Source: Oceanihabitans gracilariae
GTDB taxonomy: Bacteria > Bacteroidota > Bacteroidia > Flavobacteriales > Flavobacteriaceae
Reading direction: 5' to 3'
NCBI RefSeq assembly: GCF_042684485.1
Contig: NZ_JBHULM010000011.1
Coordinates: forward strand, 372,001 to 436,000
Length of the DNA: 64,000 nt
Under the pieces are notes generated by a model that worked only from the letters and a program-made list of their open reading frames with translations, did not search any database and was not told the DNA's origin. Below, one piece after another: positions 36,051 through 45,309 of this stretch. Every line of letters starts with the position of its first letter. Position 1 is the first letter of the stretch. A program made the translations under genes and the position numbers.

Positions 36051-36090
36051 TTATGAGATGATCGCGCCGCTTTGCTCCTCATAATGACAG
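36051..36090 (-). repeat. GTCATTATGAGGAGC-type intergenic palindrome
   Basis: On the - strand it reads CTGTCATTATGAGGAGCAAAGCGGCGCGATCATCTCATAA, here described by its ends TTATGAG and CTCATAA. It matches the widespread GTCATTnCGAGGAGCGAAGC intergenic repeat pattern found in many bacteria. It lies immediately after the outer membrane protein gene and could fold into its 3' hairpin. Confidence 0.6.
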
Positions 36091-36095
36091 TTTGC

Positions 36096-38792
36096 TTATA
36101 AGTTGTACTTTACACTAAAAACAACATAACGTGGTTGTATGTAATACTCTCTATTACTCACTGATATGTTTCCTGTGTTACTCTGGCTTAAGCTTTGTGT
36201 GTCTAATAAATTGGTTGCACCAACTTTGTATTCCCACTGGCTATCTGTTTTTTGATAGGTTAATGAGGCGTCTAGAAAACCGTATTTATTAAGTGAGATT
36301 TCTTCATCTCTAAAATCGTAATAACTGTATTCGGTTACAAAGCTAAATTCTTTTAAAATTACAGCATCTAGATTTATAAATGGTCTGTGTGTATAAAACT
36401 TGGTATTGTTGTTTCCTTGCTCGTTATCATTTATGGTTAAATCATAACCCATTTCTACGTTAGGTGCATTTTTAAAGAATGTACTAATTCTACTTCCATA
36501 GGTTTGTGTAAAACTATTGTTTTCACTTACGTTTCCGCCAATAAATTGGTTAAAGGTTGCCCAGCTCCAAGATCCAGAAAGGTTGGCTTTTATTTTACCA
36601 AAACGACGTTCAAAACGTCCACGAGCAGAAAAAGTTTCGTCAGCAAAATTTGAATTAAATGGTGTTGATGTTGCAATTACACTTTCAAAATCTGTGCTGT
36701 TTCTTATACCATCAATATTTTTAGAATAGTTTAAAACACCAAACACATTGGTATAATTAAACATATTAAAACTAAAATAAGATAGGTTTACATTATGCGA
36801 TAAAGAGTTTTCTAATTCGCGATTTCCAGAAAATAATGAACTGTAGTTATTCATGATTAAACCTTCTGCCAATTGCGTAACATCTGTAAAGTTGGTTTGC
36901 ATAGAGTAACTAAGGTTTAGGTTTTCGCTCTTTTTAAGTTGTAACCTAATTGTTGCATCTGGTAAAATTCTAGTAAAACTATTAGAGTTAGTAGAACCAA
37001 ATTGCGTGTCTTTAGTATTGTATGCATGTGCAGAAAAACCTGGTGTTAGTGTAAACTTTCCTGCTTTAAGGTTATAATGCACACCAACATAAGCATCACT
37101 AAAGGTATAATCTACATCATTGGTATTTGAACCTTCGGCTGGCGTTGGGTTATACTCTGAACCATCATCTAAAATTTGAAATATTTCGGAATTAAATTTC
37201 TGGTTGCTATACACCAAACCTACGGTATAGTTAAGGTTACTTTTTGGGTTTAGTACATTCCAGTAGTTTAATTTAGCGTCTAGTTTATTAGATTTTACAC
37301 GTTTGTTTTGTGCAGCATCATAGGCTGTTTGTGCATCGTCATATCCTAAAACATCTGCTGTATTTGCATAGGTTGCTTTATCTTCAATAAAAGCATTGTA
37401 AAAAGGATCTTCGTCTTGAAGTAAGTGTTGTGCTTCAAAAGAAAAGATATTGTTTTCATCTAAGGTATAGTAGTAATTTAAATTTTGATTAATACTATAT
37501 GGTGTTTGCTCTTCTATTTGATCTACTTGCCCTAAGACAGACGAATTAAAAAACTTGTTTTGTGTTTGTTTTGAAAGTCTACCAAACACATCATAATCTA
37601 ACTGGTTATTTGCATTAGGTTTATACACTGTACTTAATTTTAGTAAGCCTAAATTACTTTCTTGTTGTGTGTAATTGGTTGTAGACTCATCTGGAATATT
37701 AAGTTCATCATCTGTATAGGTCACCTCGTTATTTTCACGAATTCCTGTTTTTGTACCTGAGTAAATACCAAAACCACTAAAAGTTAATGTTTTACTTGGT
37801 GCATAACTAAAGTTAGCTGCAGCAAATTTGGTATCGATACTTTCGGCTTTATCATTGGTAGTATTTAAAAAGCTTAGGCTATTATCTCCTAAACTAATAT
37901 TAGTACCACTACTTTGGCTTAGGTTTCTAAATCCACCAGTAAAATTAAAATAGTCTCTACGTGTAAAGGCAACTTCACCCGTGTTATTTAAATCACCAAT
38001 AAAATTAATGCTTGTTTTTGGACTATAGAAAAAGAGTTTTGGTTGTACTTTGTACAAACCGTCTTCTGAAGCAATTCCTGTTCCTGCAGTAATATCACCA
38101 AACCAGAATTTATCTTTTCCTTCTTTAAGTTTTAAGTTAATAGCAATATTATCTTGGTTATTAGTAACAGTACTTAACTGCCCAACTTCACTAAAGTTTT
38201 TAAGTACCTCTACTTTATCTATAGCATTAGAAGGAATATTTTTTGCGGCTAGTTTGGTATCTCCATCAAAGAAATCTTTACCATCTACCATAATTTTACT
38301 TACCGCTTTTCCTTCTACTTCAATTTCACCATCATCATTAATTTCTACACCTGGAAGCTTTTTTAAAACGTCTTCTAGTTTTTTTTCGGTTCCTGTTTTA
38401 AAAGAATCTGCATTATATACAATAGTATCTCCTTTTACCGTTACAGGCATTTCGTAAACAAGCTCTACCTCATCAAGAGTGGTATCATCTTCTAAGGTAT
38501 AGTTTTTAGTAAGCTCTACTTCTTGTGTACTAACAAGTTCTTCAGAGGTTTTCATACCAATATAGCTCACTTGTATTTGGTAGTTTGTATTTTTTTCTAA
38601 AGACAGTTTGTAACGTCCAGCATCATTGGTAATTCCGTAAGAATCTAAAGCTTTGGTTTCTTGGTTTACAGCAACAACATTAGCAAGTTCTAAAGGGTTT
38701 CCCATGTTATCTTTTACTACACCTTCTACTTTAACTTGAGCAAAGGTTGTGCTTGCTACTAAGCAAATTAGTAGCGTTAATAGGTTTTTCAT
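36096..38792 (-). CDS. Outer membrane beta-barrel protein with carboxypeptidase-like regulatory domain
   Basis: 898 residues with a clear signal peptide (MKNLLTLLICLVASTTFAQ). Residues about 20-105 form a carboxypeptidase-D-like regulatory fold (VEGVVKDNMGNPLELANVV). A plug-like region follows (KLPGVEINDDGEIEVEGKAVSKIMVDGK near 148). The rest is a long beta-barrel ending in YVVFSVKYNL. It resembles TonB-dependent receptors but is better grouped with outer membrane beta-barrel proteins that lack a clear TonB box. It follows a GLPGLI gene by 46 bases and is surely in the same operon. Ligand unknown. Confidence 0.85.
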   Translation of the reverse strand: MKNLLTLLICLVASTTFAQVKVEGVVKDNMGNPLELANVVAVNQETKALDSYGITNDAGRYKLSLEKNTNYQIQVSYIGMKTSEELVSTQEVELTKNYTLEDDTTLDEVELVYEMPVTVKGDTIVYNADSFKTGTEKKLEDVLKKLPGVEINDDGEIEVEGKAVSKIMVDGKDFFDGDTKLAAKNIPSNAIDKVEVLKNFSEVGQLSTVTNNQDNIAINLKLKEGKDKFWFGDITAGTGIASEDGLYKVQPKLFFYSPKTSINFIGDLNNTGEVAFTRRDYFNFTGGFRNLSQSSGTNISLGDNSLSFLNTTNDKAESIDTKFAAANFSYAPSKTLTFSGFGIYSGTKTGIRENNEVTYTDDELNIPDESTTNYTQQESNLGLLKLSTVYKPNANNQLDYDVFGRLSKQTQNKFFNSSVLGQVDQIEEQTPYSINQNLNYYYTLDENNIFSFEAQHLLQDEDPFYNAFIEDKATYANTADVLGYDDAQTAYDAAQNKRVKSNKLDAKLNYWNVLNPKSNLNYTVGLVYSNQKFNSEIFQILDDGSEYNPTPAEGSNTNDVDYTFSDAYVGVHYNLKAGKFTLTPGFSAHAYNTKDTQFGSTNSNSFTRILPDATIRLQLKKSENLNLSYSMQTNFTDVTQLAEGLIMNNYSSLFSGNRELENSLSHNVNLSYFSFNMFNYTNVFGVLNYSKNIDGIRNSTDFESVIATSTPFNSNFADETFSARGRFERRFGKIKANLSGSWSWATFNQFIGGNVSENNSFTQTYGSRISTFFKNAPNVEMGYDLTINDNEQGNNNTKFYTHRPFINLDAVILKEFSFVTEYSYYDFRDEEISLNKYGFLDASLTYQKTDSQWEYKVGATNLLDTQSLSQSNTGNISVSNREYYIQPRYVVFSVKYNL

Positions 38793-38838
38793 TTTAAAAT
38801 TTTCTGATTAGGTTTAAATAGAATAATGACTTAATGTA

Positions 38839-39717
38839 TTAGCGTCTTCTTCCTCCGCCACGTCCACCACGACCTCCATACATTTCACGCATTTCTTCCA
38901 TCTTTTTTAATACGGTTTCTGTATACTCTTCTTTAGTAACCTCTTTTCCTTTTTTAGGTTCTTTAATGGTTTCTTTTTCAGCAGGATTTAGTACTATTTT
39001 AGTACATAAAATAGTAGTTCTATCTGCATTAATTTCTAAAATTAAACCTGGTAATCCCCAATATTCTCCTGGACCTTGGTTAACAGGAATTTGCATGGTG
39101 TACCAAGCAGTAACTTCTATTTCTTTAGGAACTTCAATTTCTTTAATAGGCTTATTTACTTTAGCAGAATCTGCTTTTTTGTCTGCAGCACCTCCTCTAT
39201 TAGGGCGCATACTTCTAAAGTCCATTTTATCTACAGGTTTCATTGCAGTAGCTTTCATAGCCAAATATTGCCCAATTTGTTTGGTTTCACCTGTCATTTT
39301 CCATTTTAATTGTGGTAAAGAATCTTTAATTAAAAACTGTTTTCCAAAAAACTCTTGTTCTTGTAATAACTGGTTTGTTTGCACATTTTTATATTGATCA
39401 CCAGCAGAAAAACTAGACATCATAGCTCCAAAACCACGACCTTGAGAAGCTCCTGGAGCTGCTAATTGCTCTTCTTCTGTATAAATAGATTCTGTTTTAT
39501 TAAAAGTTAGGATGTAACTTTTTTCAAGAAAACTTTTCATACGCTCCATCATTGCTTTTTTTCTATCTGCAGACATATCTGGAGATCCAAAACCATCCAT
39601 ATCTATAGTAGTTTTTGATGCGTAATAGGCTTTACCTTGAAAGTCTTGTTGTGCAAAAGTGAATGTATATGCAAAAAGCGTTAAGCAAATAACAGATAAT
39701 GTTTTGTGTATTTTCAT
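38839..39717 (-). CDS. GLPGLI family protein
   Basis: 292 residues with a signal peptide (MKIHKTLSVICLTLFAYTFTFAQ). The family-naming motif appears as EYWGLPGLILEIN near 223, followed by a Lys/Glu-rich stretch and a Gly/Arg tail (GGRGGRGGGRRR). This family is restricted mainly to Bacteroidota and its function is unknown. It is the first gene of a two-gene unit with the downstream beta-barrel protein, so an envelope role is likely. Confidence 0.9.
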   Translation of the reverse strand: MKIHKTLSVICLTLFAYTFTFAQQDFQGKAYYASKTTIDMDGFGSPDMSADRKKAMMERMKSFLEKSYILTFNKTESIYTEEEQLAAPGASQGRGFGAMMSSFSAGDQYKNVQTNQLLQEQEFFGKQFLIKDSLPQLKWKMTGETKQIGQYLAMKATAMKPVDKMDFRSMRPNRGGAADKKADSAKVNKPIKEIEVPKEIEVTAWYTMQIPVNQGPGEYWGLPGLILEINADRTTILCTKIVLNPAEKETIKEPKKGKEVTKEEYTETVLKKMEEMREMYGGRGGRGGGRRR

Positions 39718-39946
39718 TTTAAGGAATTTGTAGTTTTTAATAAATGTACATGTATTAACGCCTTTAAGACTTTTAAAACATAAAAACGTTTAATTAGCAA
39801 ACGTTAATTTATTGCAAAAAAAATTAAAACAATACAGAAAGCCACTTTAATCAAGGGTTGTTAAGTATTTAAAATATATTAATTTCTGGTTAAGCTATTT
39901 TTTTATTTACCATAATTGGTGCAATTTTTGTACTTTTCTAAGCCTT

Positions 39947-40726
39947 ATGAAATATATACTATTATACCTTGTTTGCTTTACTGTTTCTGTTACTGCACAA
40001 AACACGATACAAACCACTTTTATAAAAGATACTACCTACACAAAACAGCACATTGTAGATATAGATAATTTTGGCATACATTATTATATAGACCAAAATG
40101 TGTTTTATAAAAAAAACAATACCCAAACCAGCAACTATAGTAATATTCAACTGGGTGAAATTTCTTCTGCCAACACCTTTAACCCATTAAAAATAAATCT
40201 GTTTTATAAAGATTTTAATACTGTAATTATATTAGACAATAGGTTGGCCGAAATTTTTAAAATAGACTTTAATACTACTACACCATATAAAAGTGCATCT
40301 CATATATCTACAGGTAATGATAATACCATTTGGCTCTTTAACCAAGACACCCAACAATTAGAGTTATATGATTATAAAGCCAATAAAACAAGAGCAACCA
40401 CCTTACCAGTACAATCTAGAATACTAGACCTAAAAAGTAATTTTAACTTTTGCTGGCTACTTACAGAAAACCACCTATATAAATACAATTATTTTGGTAG
40501 CTTAACGCAAAAAATTAAAAATGAAGGCTTTACACAAATAGAAGAAGACAACGGAAATCTGGTTTTAAAAAAAGAAAACACACTATACTATTTAAAAAAG
40601 AATACAGAGCAGTTTGCAAAAGTAGAAATACCAAATTTGTTAATAAATCAGTTTTTACTAACCAACCAAACCTTGTATCTTTACCAACCGAAAACGCTTT
40701 CAAAATTTCAACTAAAAAACAAATAA
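39947..40726 (+). CDS. Exported protein of unknown function, upstream of dNK
   Basis: 259 residues with a signal peptide (MKYILLYLVCFTVSVTAQ). The rest is beta-rich, with repeated short strands such as NTIWLFNQDTQQLELYDY and NFCWLLTENHLYKYNYFG that suggest a propeller-like fold. I do not recognise a named family. It precedes the deoxynucleoside kinase by 3 bases, so the two are co-transcribed. A TACTTTTC element near 39929 may be its promoter. Confidence 0.75.
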   Translation: MKYILLYLVCFTVSVTAQNTIQTTFIKDTTYTKQHIVDIDNFGIHYYIDQNVFYKKNNTQTSNYSNIQLGEISSANTFNPLKINLFYKDFNTVIILDNRLAEIFKIDFNTTTPYKSASHISTGNDNTIWLFNQDTQQLELYDYKANKTRATTLPVQSRILDLKSNFNFCWLLTENHLYKYNYFGSLTQKIKNEGFTQIEEDNGNLVLKKENTLYYLKKNTEQFAKVEIPNLLINQFLLTNQTLYLYQPKTLSKFQLKNK

Positions 40727-40729
40727 TTT

Positions 40730-41344
40730 ATGCACGTTGCCATAGCAGGAAATATTGGTGCTGGTAAAACAACACTAACCAAATTACTAGCCAAACATTA
40801 CAATTGGGAAGCGCAATTAGAAGATGTTGTAGACAATCCGTATTTAGATGATTTCTACAACCAAATGGAACGTTGGAGTTTTAATTTACAAGTCTACTTT
40901 TTAAACAGTAGATTCAGACAAGTTTCTGATATTCGCGAAAGCGGAAAAGACATTATTCAAGACAGAACCATTTATGAAGACGCACATATTTTTGCGCCAA
41001 ACTTACATGCAATGGGCTTGATGACAAATCGTGATTTTGAAAACTACAAATCGCTTTTCGACCTTATGGAAAGCTTTGTTCAAGGTCCAGATTTACTAAT
41101 ATACTTACGCAGTTCTATTTCTAATTTGGTATCGCAAATACACAAACGTGGTCGCGATTATGAAAACTCTATTAGTATTGATTATTTAAGTCGATTAAAC
41201 GAACGCTATGAAGCATGGATTCATGGTTATACCAAAGGAAAACTTTTAATTATTGATGTAGATAATCTTGATTTTGTAGACAATCCTGAAGATTTAGGTT
41301 TTATACTAAATAAAATTGACGCAGAAATAAACGGGTTATTTTAA
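40730..41344 (+). CDS. Deoxynucleoside kinase
   Basis: 204 residues. The P-loop GNIGAGKTT is at residues 7-15, the DRT-type motif is IIQDRTIYEDAHIF near 78, and the LID Arg residues are in HKRGRDYE near 138. It phosphorylates deoxynucleosides with ATP as part of salvage. The exact base preference cannot be read by eye. It pairs functionally with the nupC transporter and thyA further along the window. Confidence 0.9.
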   Translation: MHVAIAGNIGAGKTTLTKLLAKHYNWEAQLEDVVDNPYLDDFYNQMERWSFNLQVYFLNSRFRQVSDIRESGKDIIQDRTIYEDAHIFAPNLHAMGLMTNRDFENYKSLFDLMESFVQGPDLLIYLRSSISNLVSQIHKRGRDYENSISIDYLSRLNERYEAWIHGYTKGKLLIIDVDNLDFVDNPEDLGFILNKIDAEINGLF

Positions 41345-41364
41345 ACTAACACTATTCTTATTTT

Positions 41365-41452
41365 GGGCGTTACCACAAGGGTCGCGCTATTTGCTATATC
41401 TTTTTTGCGCATAAGCGCGCACAAAAAAGGATGCCGCTACTATCGCTAACGC
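41365..41452 (+). repeat. GGGCGTTAC-type intergenic repeat, copy 2
   Basis: Begins GGGCGTTACCACAAGGGTCG, contains CTATATCTTTTTTGCGC, the complementary GCGCACAAAAAAGGATGCC, and ends CGCTAACGC. The inner arms form a strong hairpin (about TTTTTTGCGC with GCGC.ACAAAAAA). It is related to copy 1 at 35931-36027 block by block. It lies just after dNK and may act as its 3' hairpin. Confidence 0.8.
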
Positions 41453-41511
41453 ATTAGAATTATAAATTAAAAGGGCTTCACCTTTTACTACAAACCATTA
41501 AAGTTTACTAA

Positions 41512-41547
41512 AGCAAAACACACCTTTCTTTAACCAAGGGAAGGTGT
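41512..41547 (-). terminator. Probable terminator of the App1 phosphatase gene
   Basis: ACACCTTTCTT / AAGGGAAGGTGT hairpin with G-U pairs and a 6-base loop, followed on the - strand by GTTTTG, a weak T-tract. Confidence 0.5.
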
Positions 41548-41569
41548 ATATAATGAAATGGTTTTAAAA

Positions 41570-42574
41570 CTATGCAATAAAACCATTTTCTCTAGCATGA
41601 ATAATAGCTTGTTTGCTAGATTCTACCAATAAAGCAGGAGTAGTTTTATAATTTTCAAGCAATCCTTTTACTCGAATCATTTTCTTTTTATGCTTTACAC
41701 TACGTAAATAAATAGCAATTATTCTATCAGGATACTGCTCAGCAATTTCCATATAAATATCAGGATCATGCTCACCACTATCACCAATTAATATAAAAGG
41801 TATATCTGGATAGGTATGTAATAAATCTAAAATTTCTTTTTGCTTTTTAGGTTTTTCGTCTGGTGCTTTTTTCTTTAAAATATCTTTAAAACTCCTAAGT
41901 AAAATAGGACCTTTCGGAAAGTTGTTTTGCTTTAAAAACAATTCTAAATATCGATATAAATTCCACGGACTATTACTTACATAAAAAATAGGATTTGCAT
42001 TGTCGCCAGATTTTCCTCGATGCAATAAATGATAAAAGTCTGCTGCACCTTTAAGAGGCAAACGCATTTTAGCAGATTTAAAAAATGTATTATACAACAC
42101 ACGCCATTTTAATGTAGACACTACACCTGTATGTAAAATAGTATCGTCAATATCACTAGCAACTGCAAAAACAGCTTTACTAGAAGGTATTAAAATTTCT
42201 GCAGGAAACCTGTTTTCTCTCTGTATCTTCCTTTTAATAGCTGCATCATTAAAAGCAACCTCACAAGCTAACCAACCTTCAGGATTAGTCATTTTTTTTA
42301 AATCTTGTACATCTGCTTTTAATTTAAAATACCCATGATTATCACTTGTAGTATGTAAAACTTCGCCATTAGGTAGTTTTATAGTAATAGCAACATGTTT
42401 TAATTCGTCGCTTTCTAGACGTTTCCAACTATTTAATATTAAACTAAAAGTACCTTGTTCTTCTAAATCAATAGATTCATCTTGCAAAGCTCTTCCGCGT
42501 AAATAAAAGTGTTTATCTGTTCCGTAGCTTTGAAATGCTATAATTTGAACTGGATTTTTTGTAAATAAACTCAT
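41570..42574 (-). CDS. App1-family phosphatase (DUF2183)
   Basis: 334 residues from MSLFTKNPVQIIAFQSYG; an upstream in-frame Met adds nine residues. The N-terminal half is a beta-domain (GEVLHTTSDNHGYF near 75). The C-terminal half has the HAD-like DxDxT motif ASDIDDTILHTG near 145, and VSNSPWNLY and LIGDSGEHDPDIY near 200 and 257. The family includes yeast App1 phosphatidate phosphatase. Its bacterial substrate is unknown. It lies downstream of hppA, past a terminator. Confidence 0.85.
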   Translation of the reverse strand: MSLFTKNPVQIIAFQSYGTDKHFYLRGRALQDESIDLEEQGTFSLILNSWKRLESDELKHVAITIKLPNGEVLHTTSDNHGYFKLKADVQDLKKMTNPEGWLACEVAFNDAAIKRKIQRENRFPAEILIPSSKAVFAVASDIDDTILHTGVVSTLKWRVLYNTFFKSAKMRLPLKGAADFYHLLHRGKSGDNANPIFYVSNSPWNLYRYLELFLKQNNFPKGPILLRSFKDILKKKAPDEKPKKQKEILDLLHTYPDIPFILIGDSGEHDPDIYMEIAEQYPDRIIAIYLRSVKHKKKMIRVKGLLENYKTTPALLVESSKQAIIHARENGFIA

Positions 42575-42597
42575 GAATAAATAGTTGCAATAAAATA

Positions 42598-42627
42598 ACA
42601 AAAAACCACGCTAAAAAGCGTGGTTTA
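42598..42627 (-). terminator. hppA terminator
   Basis: AAACCACGCT, loop TTTT, AGCGTGGTTT and a T-run on the - strand, beginning about 20 bases after the hppA stop. Confidence 0.9.
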
Positions 42628-42647
42628 AATATATAAAAAACAAAAAA

Positions 42648-45077
42648 TTATTCGTTTACATCAATTACTTTAATAATAACATCTTTACCAGAGCCTTCTA
42701 CTTTTTTAATTACCTCATCATAAGTTCCTTTTATCACTTTGCTTTCCTCCTTTTCAACACCATTTTTTATAACAACCGTTTTTACTGTAGCTTTCGCTGT
42801 AGCATCAGCATATTTTTCAATAATTGCTTTCTGTATCACTTGGCTTTCTGTATCATCTATAATTTTTTCAATGTTTACATTTTCTATTACAGTCTTCGTT
42901 TCTGCAGTATGACCTCCTAAAATAGGAGCAACCACTAAACCTATCAAGCAAGTAAGTTTAATTAAAATATTCATGGAAGGACCCGAAGTATCTTTAAAAG
43001 GATCACCAACAGTATCACCTGTAACTGCTGCTTTATGCGCATCAGAACCTTTATAAGTCATTTCTCCATTAATCTCTACTCCTGCTTCAAAAGATTTTTT
43101 AGCATTATCCCAAGCACCTCCAGCATTATTTTGAAATATAGCCCAAAGCACACCAGAAACAGTAACTCCTGCCATATAACCACCAAGCATTTCTGCAATT
43201 GCCATATGCTTCATTCCAAATAACATAGGAACAAAAGCAATAAGCAAAGGAAACCCAATAGTTAACAAACCAGGTAACATCATTTCTTTTAAAGATGCCT
43301 TTGTAGAAATAGCAACACATTTATCATATTCTGGTTCTCCTGTACCAGCCATAATTCCTGGAATTTCTTTAAACTGTCTACGCACTTCTTGCACCATTTC
43401 CATGGCAGCTTTACCAACTGCGTTCATTGCCAATGCAGAAAATACTACAGGCACCATACCACCAACAAACAACATTGCTAAAACAGGAGCTTTAAAAATA
43501 TTAATTCCGTCAATTCCTGTAAAGGTTACATAAGCAGCAAATAAAGCTAAAGACGTTAATGCTGCAGAAGCAATAGCAAAGCCTTTTCCTGTTGCTGCAG
43601 TTGTATTACCAACAGAATCTAAAATATCTGTACGCTCTCTTACAATAGGCTCTTGCTCACTCATTTCTGCAATACCTCCAGCATTATCAGATATTGGTCC
43701 AAAGGCATCAATTGCTAATTGCATAGCAGTAGTAGCCATCATTGCAGAAGCAGCAAGCGCAACACCATAAAATCCTGCAAATGCATAGGAAGCCCAAATA
43801 GCACCAGCAAATAATAAAACAGAAGGAAAAGTAGAAATCATACCTGTTGCTAAACCTGCAATAATATTTGTTCCTGCTCCTGTTGACGATTGTTGTACTA
43901 TTTTTAAAATTGGTTTTTTACCTAATCCTGTATAATACTCTGTTACAGATGAAATAACTGCACCTACCACTAAACCAACAAGTGTAGCATAAAACACACG
44001 CATAGAAGATATTTCTTGTAAGCCTTCACCAAAAAATTGCATTTGCATGGTTTCTGGTAACATCCAGTTTACTAGTACAAAACATGCTGCAGCTACCAAG
44101 ATAATAGAGGTCCAGTTACCTACATTTAAAGCACCCATTACTTGTGCTTCTTTAGCGTTGTTACTACTAATTTTCACTAAAACGGTTCCTATAATAGAAA
44201 TAATAATTCCTACACCAGCAATTGCCATTGGTAATAAAATTGGGCCAATGCCACCAAAAGCATCACCTATATTTCCGCCCATATCTTTAATAACATAATT
44301 ACCTAATACCATTGCTGCTAAAACGGTTGCAACATACGAACCAAACAAATCGGCTCCCATTCCTGCAACATCACCAACATTATCACCAACATTATCTGCT
44401 ATGGTAGCAGGATTTCTAGGATCATCTTCTGGAATACCTGCTTCTACCTTACCTACTAAATCGGCTCCAACATCTGCTGCTTTGGTATAAATACCACCAC
44501 CAACACGAGCAAATAAAGCTATAGATTCTGCACCAAGTGAAAAACCTGCTAATGTTTCAAGAACAATAGTCATGTCCATGGTATTTGTCCAAACTCCACC
44601 CATAAAAAACTGAAAGAAAACAATAAAAAATGCGGTTAAACCTAGTACTGCTAAACCAGCAACACCAAGTCCCATTACTGTACCACCACCAAAAGATATT
44701 TTTAGCGCTTTAGGCAAACTGGTTCTAGCTGCTTGGGTAGTTCTTACGTTTGTTTTTGTTGCTATTTTCATACCTATATTACCTGCAAAGGCAGAAAATA
44801 CAGCACCAAAAATAAAAGCAACTACAATTAACCAATGCGTAGTTGGCACAACAAAGGATACAATTGCCAATAATACACTTACTATAATAACAAAAACGGC
44901 TAGTAAGCGATATTCTGCATTTAAAAAAGCAAGTGCTCCTTGGTATATATGATCTGAAATTTCTTTCATCTTACCATCTCCAGCATCTTGCTTCATTACC
45001 CAATTTTGCTTAATCACCATGTAGATTAAACCTAAAATTGCCAATAATATTGGCATATAAATCATCATTGATTCCAT
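42648..45077 (-). CDS. hppA: Membrane-bound, ion-pumping pyrophosphatase
   Basis: 809 residues with about 16 membrane segments. The PPi-binding motifs DNVGDNVGDVAGMGADLF near 230 and GDTVGDPFKDTSGPSMN near 690 are intact. The GNTTAATGKG motif has Ala where K+-independent enzymes have Lys, so it is probably K+-dependent. Whether it pumps H+ or Na+ cannot be settled by eye. An 87-residue polar, Lys/Glu-rich tail follows the last membrane segment, longer than in typical members. The soluble pyrophosphatase lies just upstream. Confidence 0.95.
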   Translation of the reverse strand: MESMMIYMPILLAILGLIYMVIKQNWVMKQDAGDGKMKEISDHIYQGALAFLNAEYRLLAVFVIIVSVLLAIVSFVVPTTHWLIVVAFIFGAVFSAFAGNIGMKIATKTNVRTTQAARTSLPKALKISFGGGTVMGLGVAGLAVLGLTAFFIVFFQFFMGGVWTNTMDMTIVLETLAGFSLGAESIALFARVGGGIYTKAADVGADLVGKVEAGIPEDDPRNPATIADNVGDNVGDVAGMGADLFGSYVATVLAAMVLGNYVIKDMGGNIGDAFGGIGPILLPMAIAGVGIIISIIGTVLVKISSNNAKEAQVMGALNVGNWTSIILVAAACFVLVNWMLPETMQMQFFGEGLQEISSMRVFYATLVGLVVGAVISSVTEYYTGLGKKPILKIVQQSSTGAGTNIIAGLATGMISTFPSVLLFAGAIWASYAFAGFYGVALAASAMMATTAMQLAIDAFGPISDNAGGIAEMSEQEPIVRERTDILDSVGNTTAATGKGFAIASAALTSLALFAAYVTFTGIDGINIFKAPVLAMLFVGGMVPVVFSALAMNAVGKAAMEMVQEVRRQFKEIPGIMAGTGEPEYDKCVAISTKASLKEMMLPGLLTIGFPLLIAFVPMLFGMKHMAIAEMLGGYMAGVTVSGVLWAIFQNNAGGAWDNAKKSFEAGVEINGEMTYKGSDAHKAAVTGDTVGDPFKDTSGPSMNILIKLTCLIGLVVAPILGGHTAETKTVIENVNIEKIIDDTESQVIQKAIIEKYADATAKATVKTVVIKNGVEKEESKVIKGTYDEVIKKVEGSGKDVIIKVIDVNE

Positions 45078-45254
45078 ATATATATTTTTTAGTTAGATTA
45101 GTTAATAATGACTACTAATGTAATAAAAGCAATTTGAAGTAAAAAATATTTTAAAATCATCAATTTTTTAACACAATAATAATACAATTAACAAAATCAG
45201 ATTAAAGTAAAAAATTTGCATAGTCGAAATACAAAACCAATAAGGTTCTAAAAT

Positions 45255-45290
45255 AAAAAAGCCCTTTCATATTAAATGAAAGGGCTTTTA
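45255..45290 (-). terminator. ppa terminator
   Basis: GCCCTTTCAT / ATGAAAGGGC with T-run on the - strand, about 20 bases after the ppa stop codon. It separates ppa from hppA. Confidence 0.9.
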
Positions 45291-45309
45291 GTAGTATTAC
45301 TAAAGTGTT

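Noticed and set aside
38966..39397. 143-codon + strand frame opposite the GLPGLI gene
   Set aside because: Antisense of a gene with a clear signal peptide and family motif.
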